Shown here: in pieces, positions 9,367 to 16,916 of the stretch
Position numbering within the stretch: the stretch's first letter is position 1
Layout of the letters: the number at the start of each line of letters is the position of its first letter
Source of the DNA: Microbacterium sp.
GTDB lineage: Bacteria > Actinomycetota > Actinomycetes > Actinomycetales > Microbacteriaceae
Length of the DNA stretch: 64,000 nucleotides
Reading direction: 5' to 3'
NCBI GenBank assembly: GCA_031277945.1
Contig: JAITLK010000003.1
Location: 1-64,000, forward strand
Notes under the pieces: model-generated
What the model was told of the DNA's origin: nothing
The model's input: only the letters and a program-made list of their open reading frames with translations
Databases searched by the model: none
Program-made: the position numbers and the translations under genes

Positions 9367-9777
9367 CTAGCCGACGGCCGTACGGGCGATGGCCGTGGAT
9401 CGCAGTGTCACGCCGGCGGGAACCACGCTGCTGAACAGCGGTGGGTGCCAACTCGTCTCCACCGTGACGACCGCACTGGCACCATCCGGCGTACTCGACT
9501 CGACCAGCGCCGCCTCCCCCGGCGTCTCTGCGATGAGCGCCGCGGCGCCATGGGAAACTCCCGACGGGCTCAGCACGGCGCGCGGCACACCATCGGTCAC
9601 GGTCAGCGTGAAGGAGTCCGCGGCCGCGAGCGCGGCGGCCTCGGCGACGACGTCCAGGCCGCGCTGCGCGAGACTCAGGCTGGCGAGATCGATGGTCGTC
9701 ACCATCAGCACGGCGGTGAGCGCGCCGTAGCCGATCACGAGCGGCAGCAAGCTCCCGGTCTCGTCCCGGAGCATCAT
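9367..9777 (-). CDS. TadG-like pilus-assembly/secreted protein
   Basis: 136 residues. The N-terminus MMLRDETGSLLPLVIGYGAL, followed by a hydrophobic helix, matches the TadG-like N-terminal domain of actinobacterial Tad loci, where a short charged lead precedes the membrane helix. The rest is small and beta-rich with no enzyme motif. It starts inside the stop codon of the gene upstream (TGATGA), so the three pseudopilin genes are translationally coupled. Expected to be a minor component of the Tad/Flp pilus or a surface-exposed membrane protein. Confidence 0.7.
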   Translation of the reverse strand: MMLRDETGSLLPLVIGYGALTAVLMVTTIDLASLSLAQRGLDVVAEAAALAAADSFTLTVTDGVPRAVLSPSGVSHGAAALIAETPGEAALVESSTPDGASAVVTVETSWHPPLFSSVVPAGVTLRSTAIARTAVG

Positions 9778-10226
9778 CAGCGCCCGTGCGGGATACGGTG
9801 CACGACGATCGCCTCAACGGGGATCGCGGTGGACTGCGCGATGTCGAGAACCGCGGGGGCCAGGGGAAGCACGGCGGAGGTACCGACCCGCACCGTCACG
9901 AATGCGCCGGGTGCCGGACACGGATCGGACAGCGGCCGGCAGGAGATCTCGACCCGCATGGCGTCCGCTTCCATCCCGTACTCGGCCGCGACCGCCGCGA
10001 GGACGGCGTGGGGAGAGCCGGATCCGCCGCTCAGCACGCGGGCGATCTGCCGCGCAGCGGTCTGCACGCCCATGGCCTGGTTGTGCACGCCGTTCAGCGC
10101 GACCCCGAGGTACACGATCGGCACGAGCAGAACCACGCCCGCGACGATGAACTCGAGCGACGCCGAGCCGGCGTCATCCGACCACCAGCGACTCCACCGG
10201 CGCACGGCCCACCACCTCCAGTCCAT
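9777..10226 (-). CDS. TadE-family minor pseudopilin
   Basis: 149 residues from ATG at 10226; a GTG at 10205 with GGAGG 9 nt upstream is an equally good start. A short leader ends in DDAGSASLEFIVAG, the pilin-type cleavage motif with Glu at +5 after Gly20, followed by a hydrophobic helix. Two cysteines (in SCRPLSDPC) may form a disulfide in the exported domain. TadE-type pseudopilins assist assembly of the Flp pilus. It overlaps the gene upstream by about 50 nt. Confidence 0.75.
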   Translation of the reverse strand: MDWRWWAVRRWSRWWSDDAGSASLEFIVAGVVLLVPIVYLGVALNGVHNQAMGVQTAARQIARVLSGGSGSPHAVLAAVAAEYGMEADAMRVEISCRPLSDPCPAPGAFVTVRVGTSAVLPLAPAVLDIAQSTAIPVEAIVVHRIPHGR

Positions 10227-10578
10227 CCGGGACGCCGAGGAAGACGATGAGCGGCAGCACCGCCGTGACGCGCACCTCGATGGTCGGGATGCCCAGCGCA
10301 TCGCTGCGGGACGCATCGACTGTGCCGACAAGATCGGAACCCACGGACGAGGTCACCACCTCTCGCACGACCCCCTCGACCTGGTGAGGCGTGACGTCGG
10401 CCAGCGCCGCCTCATAAGCTGCCTGCACGGCTGCATCGTGCACGATGTTGCGGACGTGGACGGCGACCCCGATCTGGATCACGGCCACCGTCAGCAGAGT
10501 GAGGAGTGTGCCGACCAGCGTGAACTCAACCACGGCGGAGCCTCGCTCGTCACGCCACAGACCCGGTGTCGCGTGCAT
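10174..10578 (-). CDS. TadE-family minor pseudopilin
   Basis: 134 residues from ATG at 10578, which overlaps the stop codon of the split pilin-like gene (TAATG). The pilin motif ERGSAVVEF has Gly13 at the cleavage point and Glu18 at +5, then a hydrophobic helix. This is a second TadE-type pseudopilin of the same operon. Its transcription in an uninfected cell would come through the pilin-like gene upstream. The prophage now separates it by 16.4 kb from that gene's 5' end. Confidence 0.78.
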   Translation of the reverse strand: MHATPGLWRDERGSAVVEFTLVGTLLTLLTVAVIQIGVAVHVRNIVHDAAVQAAYEAALADVTPHQVEGVVREVVTSSVGSDLVGTVDASRSDALGIPTIEVRVTAVLPLIVFLGVPDGLEVVGRAPVESLVVG

Positions 10579-10700
10579 TACGAGAACTGCACGCCCTTCA
10601 GCGCGTTGTCTACGAGGTCGATCAGTGCCGGGCCCGCGAACGCCCAGATCACCATCACCAGCGCGGCGGTCATGATCGTGATGAGAACCCAGATTGTCAT
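10578..10700 (-). pseudogene. 3' half of a Flp-like small pilin gene, cut by the prophage
   Basis: Codons from 10688 down encode VLITIMTAALVMVIWAFAGP and a short tail ending KGVQFS, the C-terminal part of a small actinobacterial Tad pilin-like membrane protein. The missing N-terminus is found at 27131-27199, on the other side of the prophage and in the same frame, with TGG at the join. In the lysogen the phage supplies an ATG at 10700, three codons before the TGG. A truncated 40-residue product starting MTIW is therefore possible. The ribosome-binding site in front of that ATG is weak. Confidence 0.85.
10681..10691. other. attL core region of the prophage
   Basis: ATGAGAACCCA here aligns with ATTAGAAGCCA at 27123-27133, 9 of 11 identical. 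The identical blocks AGAA and CCA are candidates for the short crossover core used by large serine integrases. The position is set by the split pilin-like reading frame: chromosomal sequence lies to the left, phage sequence to the right. The int start codon is only 20 bp away. Confidence 0.75.
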
Positions 10701-10711
10701 AGAGTTTCCGC

Positions 10712-12211
10712 ATGACACGGGATGACCTCGTTGACCTCTACTTGCGCCTGTCTATCGACAAGGAGGGCAAGGACTCTCTGGAGCGCCAGGAAGCAGACCT
10801 ACGCGCGTGGGCGGCCCGCGAGGGTAAGACCGTGCGCACTGTTTGGAAGGACACAGCATCCGGGTACAAAGACGTGAAGCGCGACGACTTCGACAGCGCC
10901 GTGAAAGCGGTGTCTAGTGGTGAGGTTGGGACGCTCGCCGTGTGGAAGCTGGACCGACTCTCTCGCCGCGGTGCCGGTCAGGTGGGCCTAGTGCTGGACG
11001 CGGTGGAGCGTGCCGGGGGGCGGCTCCTTTTCTTGCAGGATTCCCTGGACTCCACCATCTCGGGACACCGCACCGTGATCATGGTCGTCTCCGAGCAGGC
11101 GCGCACCGAGTCGATGAACACCTCCATCCGTGTGCAGAACAAGATTGCGGGCGACAACTCCAAGGGCCTACCAAAGCGAGGCACCCGCCCGTTCGGATGG
11201 CATGTAGACGGCATCACGATCCGTGAAGACGAGGCGGTGCACATCCGCGGGGCGGTCCGCTTCATCTTGGAAGAGGGTGGATCGATGACCGCCGTTGCAC
11301 ACAGATGGAACGAGGCGGGCCTGTTCACAGATGGAATGCAGCGCGAGCGGCGCGGACGTGACGGCGGCGACAAGCGCCCCGCCCGGAAGCACTGGACGAC
11401 AACCACCGTTCGGCAACTACTCCTACGGGAGCGGAACGCGGGCATTCTGATCGCGCACGGTGCGGAGCTTCCCAACTCGCAGATTCAGCCGATCATCACC
11501 CGCCAGCAACTGGAGGCTTTGCAGAGCCGCGTCAAGGTCGGCACTCCCCTAGGCCGACGTGCGACCACCCTTCTGGGCGGAATCATGATGTGTCCGTGCG
11601 GTGCGCCGATGCACGGCACGACCAGCTACAGCCAGCGCAAGGGCGGGCCGCGCAACGTGTATGCGATCTACAAGTGCTCGCAGTACGGGTATGACAGGAC
11701 GCAGAAGCACGCGAACATCCAAGCCCCGATTGCTGACCGGCGAGTTGGTCAGGTAGTGGTCACGGCGATCCAAGCCGGAATGCTGGATGACGAACCCGCG
11801 CCCGATTATGCGGCGCGACTGTTCGAAATCGCGGACCGTATGAAGGTGTTGAGCGAGCAGGAAGAGCGAGCCGAGGACGCACTGATCGAGGGCCTAGGCG
11901 ATGCAAAACGAGTCAAAGGCCGCTTGGCTGCAATCCGGGCCGAGAAGCTGGAGCTACGCGCCGAACAGGAACGTACCGAGGGCGACCGCTCCGGAGCGCG
12001 CGTGTTCGCAGCCGTGCGCGCCTTCCGCGAGAAGATGCAGACCACAACACTGGGGTCTATCGAGACTCTGAGAACAGACCTCAACGCACTGGATCAGGTG
12101 TGGGAGGACACGGACGTGGAGGACCGCCAGGCGATCATCCGGGGTCGCTTCACCGTGACGTGCCAGCTCGGCGGGCGTGGACCATCACGCGTCATTGTCC
12201 GGAAGCGCTGA
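10712..12211 (+). CDS. int: large serine recombinase (phage integrase)
   Basis: 499 residues. The N-terminal resolvase domain has the catalytic Ser14 in YLRLSIDKEG and the motif KLDRLSRR (79-86). A recombinase domain follows (about 150-270), then a zinc-ribbon-like part starting CPCG, and a coiled-coil region rich in Glu/Arg (about 375-440). Such enzymes recombine attP with attB through a double-strand break and a phosphoserine link. The gene starts 20 bp from the attL core and reads away from it, so its promoter in the circular phage must lie across attP. A directionality factor was not recognised. Confidence 0.96.
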   Translation: MTRDDLVDLYLRLSIDKEGKDSLERQEADLRAWAAREGKTVRTVWKDTASGYKDVKRDDFDSAVKAVSSGEVGTLAVWKLDRLSRRGAGQVGLVLDAVERAGGRLLFLQDSLDSTISGHRTVIMVVSEQARTESMNTSIRVQNKIAGDNSKGLPKRGTRPFGWHVDGITIREDEAVHIRGAVRFILEEGGSMTAVAHRWNEAGLFTDGMQRERRGRDGGDKRPARKHWTTTTVRQLLLRERNAGILIAHGAELPNSQIQPIITRQQLEALQSRVKVGTPLGRRATTLLGGIMMCPCGAPMHGTTSYSQRKGGPRNVYAIYKCSQYGYDRTQKHANIQAPIADRRVGQVVVTAIQAGMLDDEPAPDYAARLFEIADRMKVLSEQEERAEDALIEGLGDAKRVKGRLAAIRAEKLELRAEQERTEGDRSGARVFAAVRAFREKMQTTTLGSIETLRTDLNALDQVWEDTDVEDRQAIIRGRFTVTCQLGGRGPSRVIVRKR

Positions 12212-12222
12212 GACACAAGAGA

Positions 12223-12246
12223 CCCCCGACCCGCAAGGATCGGGGG
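12223..12246 (+). terminator. terminator after int
   Basis: CCCCCGA (12223-12229) pairs with TCGGGGG (12240-12246) around a 10 nt loop, 11 bp after the int stop codon. It lies between int and the convergent gene at 12274 and may serve both directions. Confidence 0.65.
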
Positions 12247-12273
12247 CCTCCTACGTGTTGCGGGCGGGGTGAC

Positions 12274-12750
12274 CTAGTGATGCACGCCGCGTAGGAAACA
12301 GTCCACCTCATCGATGTTGCCCGTGAACTCCAGCGTGTTCGTGTTCACGTCGGCAACGTGATAATGCGCGTAGTCCACCGCCCTGGGGTTGCGGGACTTG
12401 GTGCGTAACATCGTGTAGCCCTGCCGTTTTGCTTCGCGCCTCAGCGCACGTACGCGCGACTGAAACGCAATCTCCTCCATACTCGCATTCATCTCATCTT
12501 TTTCTTCCTGCGACATATTCCGCAGAAGCGAAACCTTATAGCTAAGTTCCATCTTTCCAACCTCTTCAAAGGGCTTTCCTGAGATAGCGACGATAGCAAC
12601 ACCAAAAGCCAAAAAGCAAGCCAACGCGAGAAACTCCCAGAAAGCAATATTGGGCCAAACAATTGCAATTTCGGCGCAACAAATTAAACACCCACCAACC
12701 TGGGGCTTGTGTCTATTTCGCGAAAAGAAATCGAGCCCTTCGCGGCACAA
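12274..12750 (-). CDS. phage membrane-anchored protein of unknown function
   Basis: 158 residues from a TTG start at 12750 with GGGGG just upstream; no ATG or GTG start keeps the membrane segment. One hydrophobic segment lies at about residues 33-56, followed by a charged, helical cytoplasmic domain with many Lys, Arg and Glu. The first 30 residues contain four cysteines (CRE, GGCLICC). The upstream 250 bp is AT-rich compared with the rest of the element. It lies between int and the replication operon, where small phages often keep immunity or exclusion genes, but no such family is recognised here. The start is uncertain. Confidence 0.55.
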   Translation of the reverse strand: MCREGLDFFSRNRHKPQVGGCLICCAEIAIVWPNIAFWEFLALACFLAFGVAIVAISGKPFEEVGKMELSYKVSLLRNMSQEEKDEMNASMEEIAFQSRVRALRREAKRQGYTMLRTKSRNPRAVDYAHYHVADVNTNTLEFTGNIDEVDCFLRGVHH

Positions 12751-12792
12751 ACCCCCAGGTCAGAGGCTATAGATATTCGAATCCCGAGTGGT

Positions 12793-12909
12793 CTAGTCTG
12801 AATCGCGCGTCGAAGAGCGCTTGCACTCTAGAAACTCAACAGCGACCAGATAGCCGAGCGCGCTCCCTACGGCCGCGCAGAGGCTGAGGAGCACACAGAG
12901 GGCGATCAC
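12793..12909 (-). CDS. 38-residue membrane protein coupled to the replication ATPase
   Basis: GTG at 12909 overlaps the stop codon of the ATPase gene (GTGA), giving 38 residues: a hydrophobic segment of about 25 residues (from IALCVLLSLCAAVGSALGYL) and a charged tail ending KRSSTRDSD. The same GTGA overlap joins the two genes upstream, which supports real translation of all three as one operon. Function unknown; a single-span membrane peptide of this kind could be an exclusion, lysis-timing or anchoring factor. Confidence 0.5.
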   Translation of the reverse strand: MIALCVLLSLCAAVGSALGYLVAVEFLECKRSSTRDSD

Positions 12910-14204
12910 TTGCTGACCCAACCCTTCTCCGCGTCCGCCTCAGCGGCCTTGCCCTGGAGCATGCTCCACGCCTGGGTTGGTTCGTAGACAGCCGGTCCCT
13001 GTGTCATCTCCCGCTTGATCGCCACACCGTCTTCTACGGCCTTGCTCAGGTAGCGGTAGGCGGTGGCACGGGTCAGGCCTGACGCTAGCTGAAACTCTGC
13101 ACCGCTCATTTTGCTCAGCAGGACACTCCGGACCTTCCGGGCTTCCTTGGAGATGGATTCCGAGTCAACCTGATTCATCACACGCCCGATGTCGCCGTCC
13201 TCTAGCTCAACCTCATCGAGGAAGAGGCCGCGGATTGTTTCGGTCTGCGCGTCACGGTTCTTTCCGTTGTGCTCAGCTTCCGTTGACACCGCTAGGAATT
13301 CATACGCCTCCCCGGATGCGGGACGGTAGCTCGGATCACGGTAGAGAGTCATCACAACGTCCGCCGATCCCTGGAGCGCACCGGCTCCACGCATCACCGG
13401 GTGGTCTGTATCCTCCTCCGCCTTCCGCGGGTGGTGAACGAAGAACAGCGAGCGGCCCGGGAGGGCATCGCGTACACGGTTCAGCGTTGCCGAGTTGAGC
13501 GCGTTGTCCTCTTCCTTCTGGATGCCCGAGGTAGCCGCCCACGTGTCGAACACAACAAGCTCCACGCCCTCGCGCTCTGCGACCTCCGTGATCCTCGCTA
13601 GAGACTCATCGTTGTTGAGGTTCGCGCGGTCGATGAACGAGAGGTACGGACGCACAGCATCAGCGGAAACCCCGTGTGCCCTGAGCCAGGACTGGATACG
13701 AGCCATGAAGCCCGCTCGCCCCTCACCTAGGACGATCAGCGTCTTAGCGGGACGCGTAGCCTTCCCGAGGAAGGGCATACCCGCCGCCATGCGCAGCACA
13801 GCATCAAGGTAGAGGAAGGTCTTTCCCATGTTGCTCCGTGCAACGAGGAAGCACGTTCCATCCTCTGGGATGAGGTCCTGGACGAGCCAAGAGCGCGTGG
13901 CCTCTGCCAGGTCATCCCAACTAAGTTCCGAGGAACCGGCGTAGCTCTCGGATGCTAGACGGCGCTCAGCCTCCGTCTGAACCTTCAGCTTGAACAAGGT
14001 CGCCTGTACCTGTTCCTCCATATCCTCATCCGCGGGGGTGAGGCCCAGAGCGATTTTCTCCTGGACACCCTTCTGAACCTGGAATGCCGCATCCATCGGC
14101 AGGAAGTACGAACCGAGAAGTTGAGCTTTGTGGGTATCGCTGAGAGAGGCGTCTGCTAGTGCTAGATCAACAATCTTCTGAATATTGTCTGGCAGCTCGA
14201 TCAC
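12906..14204 (-). CDS. RepA-like AAA ATPase with C-terminal HTH (replication protein)
   Basis: 432 residues from GTG at 14204. The RecA-fold ATPase core has Walker A RSNMGKT (123-129) and Walker B ELVVFDTWAA (Asp220), as in RSF1010 RepA-type hexameric helicases. Residues 366-397 (MSGAEFQLASGLTRATAYRY and following) read as a helix-turn-helix with a wing, suggesting specific DNA binding. It likely loads or acts as helicase at the phage origin. The nearest candidate target is the GTCTCA array 600 bp upstream of its start. It is the middle gene of a leftward three-gene operon with GTGA overlaps on both sides. Confidence 0.75.
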   Translation of the reverse strand: MIELPDNIQKIVDLALADASLSDTHKAQLLGSYFLPMDAAFQVQKGVQEKIALGLTPADEDMEEQVQATLFKLKVQTEAERRLASESYAGSSELSWDDLAEATRSWLVQDLIPEDGTCFLVARSNMGKTFLYLDAVLRMAAGMPFLGKATRPAKTLIVLGEGRAGFMARIQSWLRAHGVSADAVRPYLSFIDRANLNNDESLARITEVAEREGVELVVFDTWAATSGIQKEEDNALNSATLNRVRDALPGRSLFFVHHPRKAEEDTDHPVMRGAGALQGSADVVMTLYRDPSYRPASGEAYEFLAVSTEAEHNGKNRDAQTETIRGLFLDEVELEDGDIGRVMNQVDSESISKEARKVRSVLLSKMSGAEFQLASGLTRATAYRYLSKAVEDGVAIKREMTQGPAVYEPTQAWSMLQGKAAEADAEKGWVSK

Positions 14205-14665
14205 TCGCCCTCCTCCTCAGCGAAAAAGCGCTCGCCCTCAGCGAGAGCGGCACGGAAGGTCTCAGCGGTCTGGGAGTCAGCCCATGCGCGATACTCGCGG
14301 TTGGACTCAGCCCAATGGCCGTTGGCCCCGTAGAAGGCCAGGTCACGGTTGTTGTGCGCGTCCCACGCTGCGCCGTATTTCTCAGCGTCCAGCACCTTCG
14401 TGATGCTGACCACAGAGTTCCACGGGAAGAACACGCCCCGTTCGCCCTGTAGCTCACTGTCAGCAATCTCCGAGTGGTCGTCTCCGAACCCGGGCATGCA
14501 GATGCTTCCGTTGGACACAACAGCCACGCCGAGGGCATCCGCGAAGATGACACGGGACTGTAGCGAGCGGGTTTCCTCTTCACTGAATCCAGCAAATGGA
14601 TAGGCGGACGAGAGGACGGACAGATTGACCACATCACCGGCGGTTAGGAATGACGAAGCATTCAT
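14201..14665 (-). CDS. phage protein of unknown function, first gene of the replication operon
   Basis: 154 residues, acidic, soluble, with no recognised motif and no membrane segment. TAGGAG lies 6 nt upstream of the ATG. An extended -10 promoter lies about 85 bp upstream on the same strand. The stop overlaps the start of the RepA-like gene (GTGA). Position suggests an early gene acting in replication or control. A repressor or a recombination directionality factor cannot be excluded, but no DNA-binding motif is evident. Confidence 0.65.
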   Translation of the reverse strand: MNASSFLTAGDVVNLSVLSSAYPFAGFSEEETRSLQSRVIFADALGVAVVSNGSICMPGFGDDHSEIADSELQGERGVFFPWNSVVSITKVLDAEKYGAAWDAHNNRDLAFYGANGHWAESNREYRAWADSQTAETFRAALAEGERFFAEEEGE

Positions 14666-14743
14666 TTGAATCTCCTACAAAAAAGGATAAGTTGAAAAGT
14701 TTGCCGAAGCGGATTCCCGGAGCTTTGTCCGTTAGCGGCTTCG

Positions 14744-14760
14744 TGATTCCATTATCACAC
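14744..14760 (-). promoter_or_regulatory. probable leftward early promoter
   Basis: On the minus strand TGTGATAAT (14759-14751) is an extended -10 element, with GATAAT at 14756-14751. It would give a leader of about 80 nt before the first replication gene. The DNA around it is clearly AT-rich compared with the flanking genes. No good -35 was found, as is common for extended -10 promoters. Confidence 0.5.
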
Positions 14761-14797
14761 AATTAGATTCAGGTGATATAAAAGTGGCATCCGCGCT

Positions 14798-14966
14798 GTC
14801 TCACGACCGTCTCAAAAATAGGCCATTCTGTCTCAGTCTCACGCGTCTCATTTGAGACAGCACCGTTTTGAGACAGAAAACCCGCGGAATTACGCGGAAA
14901 AACCGTCTCAGTCTCACTGTCTCATAATCGGCATTAAGCGATAGCGTAGAGAATGAGACGTGAGAC
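14798..14966. repeat. array of 12 GTCTCA/TGAGAC motifs (iteron or operator array)
   Basis: Forward GTCTCA starts at 14798, 14809, 14830, 14836, 14845, 14905, 14911 and 14919. Reverse copies (TGAGAC) start at 14853, 14869, 14954 and 14961. That is 12 copies in 169 bp, where about 0.1 is expected by chance. Several copies abut directly or stand 8-11 bp apart, so sites fall on the same DNA face. The array fills the space between the divergent replication and packaging operons. Likely roles are origin iterons, an operator array for a lysogeny regulator, or terminase-binding (cosB-like) sites. Confidence 0.85.
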
Positions 14967-15025
14967 AGCCCTATTCCAACGGGCGCTCCGAGGTCATTTC
15001 GGACCTATGCAATAAAAGACGGTTA

Positions 15026-15057
15026 GCACAATAGTTGATACAATGGTAAGTACAAAC
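15026..15057 (+). promoter_or_regulatory. tandem ACAA promoter/operator element, copy 1 (before HNH)
   Basis: ACAA cores start at 15028, 15040 and 15052, 12 bp apart. The middle one forms an extended -10 promoter, TGATACAAT, whose hexamer ends 30 bp before the ATG of the HNH gene. The block TTGATACAATGGTAAGT is nearly identical to TTGGTACAATAGTAAGT upstream of the portal gene. It probably drives the rightward packaging and structural genes; the tandem repeats may bind a regulator. Confidence 0.65.
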
Positions 15058-15073
15058 CCATTGGATCAACAGA

Positions 15074-15370
15074 ATGAGCGAAGCCCACCGAACACCGGCC
15101 TGGTATAAGTTCTCCCGCGTACAGCGGAAGGCCTGGCAGACCCGCATAGACGCATCGGGCGTGCCGTGTCGGCGGTGCCGGGGTGTGATCCGCAAGGGGA
15201 CGGCCTGGCACCTGGGACACATCATCGACGTGCGGTTGGGCGGTGCGCTCACCGACCCCGCGAACGTCTGGCCTGAACACGTACGCTGCAACACACAGTC
15301 AGGCGCGATGCTGGGTCATGCGGTTCGCTATCGAGCGCAGCGTGAGGCAAGGCGTGAACCAGAGTGGTGA
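15074..15370 (+). CDS. HNH endonuclease (packaging-associated)
   Basis: 98 residues. A CRRC pair (32-35), the core HLGHIIDVRLGG, then ANVWPEHVRCNTQSG give the HNH beta-beta-alpha-metal fold with its zinc cysteines. Small HNH proteins next to the large terminase are common in cos-type phages, where they are required for terminase cleavage of concatemers. No separate small terminase is seen, and this gene sits in its usual place. The stop overlaps the terminase start region. The start codon has only a weak ribosome-binding site, about 20 nt from the predicted transcript start. Confidence 0.88.
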   Translation: MSEAHRTPAWYKFSRVQRKAWQTRIDASGVPCRRCRGVIRKGTAWHLGHIIDVRLGGALTDPANVWPEHVRCNTQSGAMLGHAVRYRAQREARREPEW

Positions 15371-16905
15371 GCGACGATTCTTTGACGACCGGGTCACAGT
15401 CGTCAACATTGCAGCAGAAAAACCCTCCCCGCTCGGCACCGAATGATCTAATACAAGAGGATTCCTGGGTTGCTTTCCGCGATCTGGCGCTAACCCCTCA
15501 AGATTGCTCCGAGCTGGTCACGACGCCTGAGACCCGAGCGGAGTTTATAGAGGGCTGTCGGCTTCTCGGGTACACGTACGTATACCCGCACCAACTATTG
15601 GTTGCGGACATGCTCAACGCGGGCCAGGAAACGAACGGTGTCCTGCTTCCGCGTCAGTCTGCGAAGACAACGACCATGACCATCGTGCTCGTGGGCCGCT
15701 GCGCCATGCGCCCGAAGTACAACGCCGCGATGACGCTGACCACACGCGCGTCAAAGTCTTCTGAGGTATTTGATCAGGTCATCCTCACACCCTTGGAAGA
15801 TAACTTCCCTGAGATTGATTCGCGACCCTTCAAAATCTACCGAGGCAAGGGCTCCGAACACGTACGGTTCCCAAACGGCTCGCGCCTCTCGCAGAAGACC
15901 GCGAAGGGTACGAGCTTCCGAGCTTCGGCGTACGACGCCGTTTGGATCGATGAGGCCGGAGAGGCGACCGCCGAACAGGGCGAAGACCTCTTGGGCGCGA
16001 TCATGTCCACGTTCGACACCCGAGACGGGCAACTTATCTCGACCGGGACGGCGGGAGATTTCCGCACCGGGAATCTTCTCTGGGAGGCACTGGAGGCTCC
16101 GAATGGGCGCGTGCGCTACGCCATGCCCGACACGACCACCGGCGAGGAACTGGAGAACTGGAACAGCGCCCGCGCCCTGATTGAGAGCATGCATCCCGGG
16201 CTCGCGTGTGGACTGACCACCGCCGAGAAGCTGGAGCGCCGTTGGAAGGTGCAATCCCCGGAGCGCTTCGGACGCGAGTATGGCGGCATCTTCGGGACGG
16301 ACGCTACCGCCGACCGCCTCATCAGCGCCGAGGATTGGGAATCAGGCCGCATCATCGCGGAGGAGTTCCCGACGCCTCCGGAGCGGTTCGCCATCGCGTA
16401 TGGCATCCAGCGTGACGGGCGCGCATCTACCGTTGTCGCCGCGTGGCGTGATGATGCGGGAAACGCGCATGTCCTGAGCATGAAAGCTCGGGACGGTTCG
16501 GACTGGGTTGCGGACAAGGTCCACGACCTGGGGACGCGCTACCGGGTGCCCGCGGGTTACGACACCATCAACAGGTTTGCCCGCGCCGAGGCGGACAAGC
16601 TGGAGCGCGCACGCCCTCGCGTGAAGCTGGTTCCGTGCACGACCGCGGACGTTGGCACCGCCGCCGCCCTGCTGGTCACAGAGGCACGCGCGGGGCGCGT
16701 CCGGCACTATGACCAACCCGCGATGAATGAAGCCGCGGAGGTCGCCGTCAAACGGTCTTTCCGCGGGTCCGCAACGTGGGGAATCGGACCGGCGCACCCG
16801 GAGGACGACGTGTCCCCGATAGAGGCCGCCGCAATGGCATTGCGCACGTACGACGTGCAGACGCGGGACCGCCGTAAAGCTGTCTCGACTATGCGCCTGG
16901 GCTGA
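15364..16905 (+). CDS. phage terminase large subunit
   Basis: 513 residues from GTG at 15364; a second GTG at 15367 overlaps the HNH stop and is equally likely. The ATPase domain has a degenerate Walker A LLPRQSAKTTTM and Walker B AVWIDEAGEA (Asp-Glu). The C-terminal nuclease half has acidic residues in AYGIQRDGRAST and HPEDDVSPIEA. TerL pumps DNA into the capsid and cuts the concatemer. The Walker A lacks the usual Gly-Lys-Ser form, which is seen in other terminases of this type. Confidence 0.93.
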   Translation: MVSDDSLTTGSQSSTLQQKNPPRSAPNDLIQEDSWVAFRDLALTPQDCSELVTTPETRAEFIEGCRLLGYTYVYPHQLLVADMLNAGQETNGVLLPRQSAKTTTMTIVLVGRCAMRPKYNAAMTLTTRASKSSEVFDQVILTPLEDNFPEIDSRPFKIYRGKGSEHVRFPNGSRLSQKTAKGTSFRASAYDAVWIDEAGEATAEQGEDLLGAIMSTFDTRDGQLISTGTAGDFRTGNLLWEALEAPNGRVRYAMPDTTTGEELENWNSARALIESMHPGLACGLTTAEKLERRWKVQSPERFGREYGGIFGTDATADRLISAEDWESGRIIAEEFPTPPERFAIAYGIQRDGRASTVVAAWRDDAGNAHVLSMKARDGSDWVADKVHDLGTRYRVPAGYDTINRFARAEADKLERARPRVKLVPCTTADVGTAAALLVTEARAGRVRHYDQPAMNEAAEVAVKRSFRGSATWGIGPAHPEDDVSPIEAAAMALRTYDVQTRDRRKAVSTMRLG

Positions 16906-16916
16906 AAATATCACCT

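Noticed and set aside
14798..14966. GTCTCA array as a CRISPR
   Set aside because: Repeats are only 6 bp, in both orientations and irregularly spaced, with no cas genes.
14971..15294. 107-codon frame antisense to the HNH gene
   Set aside because: Overlaps the certain HNH gene and its promoter element; no supporting motif.
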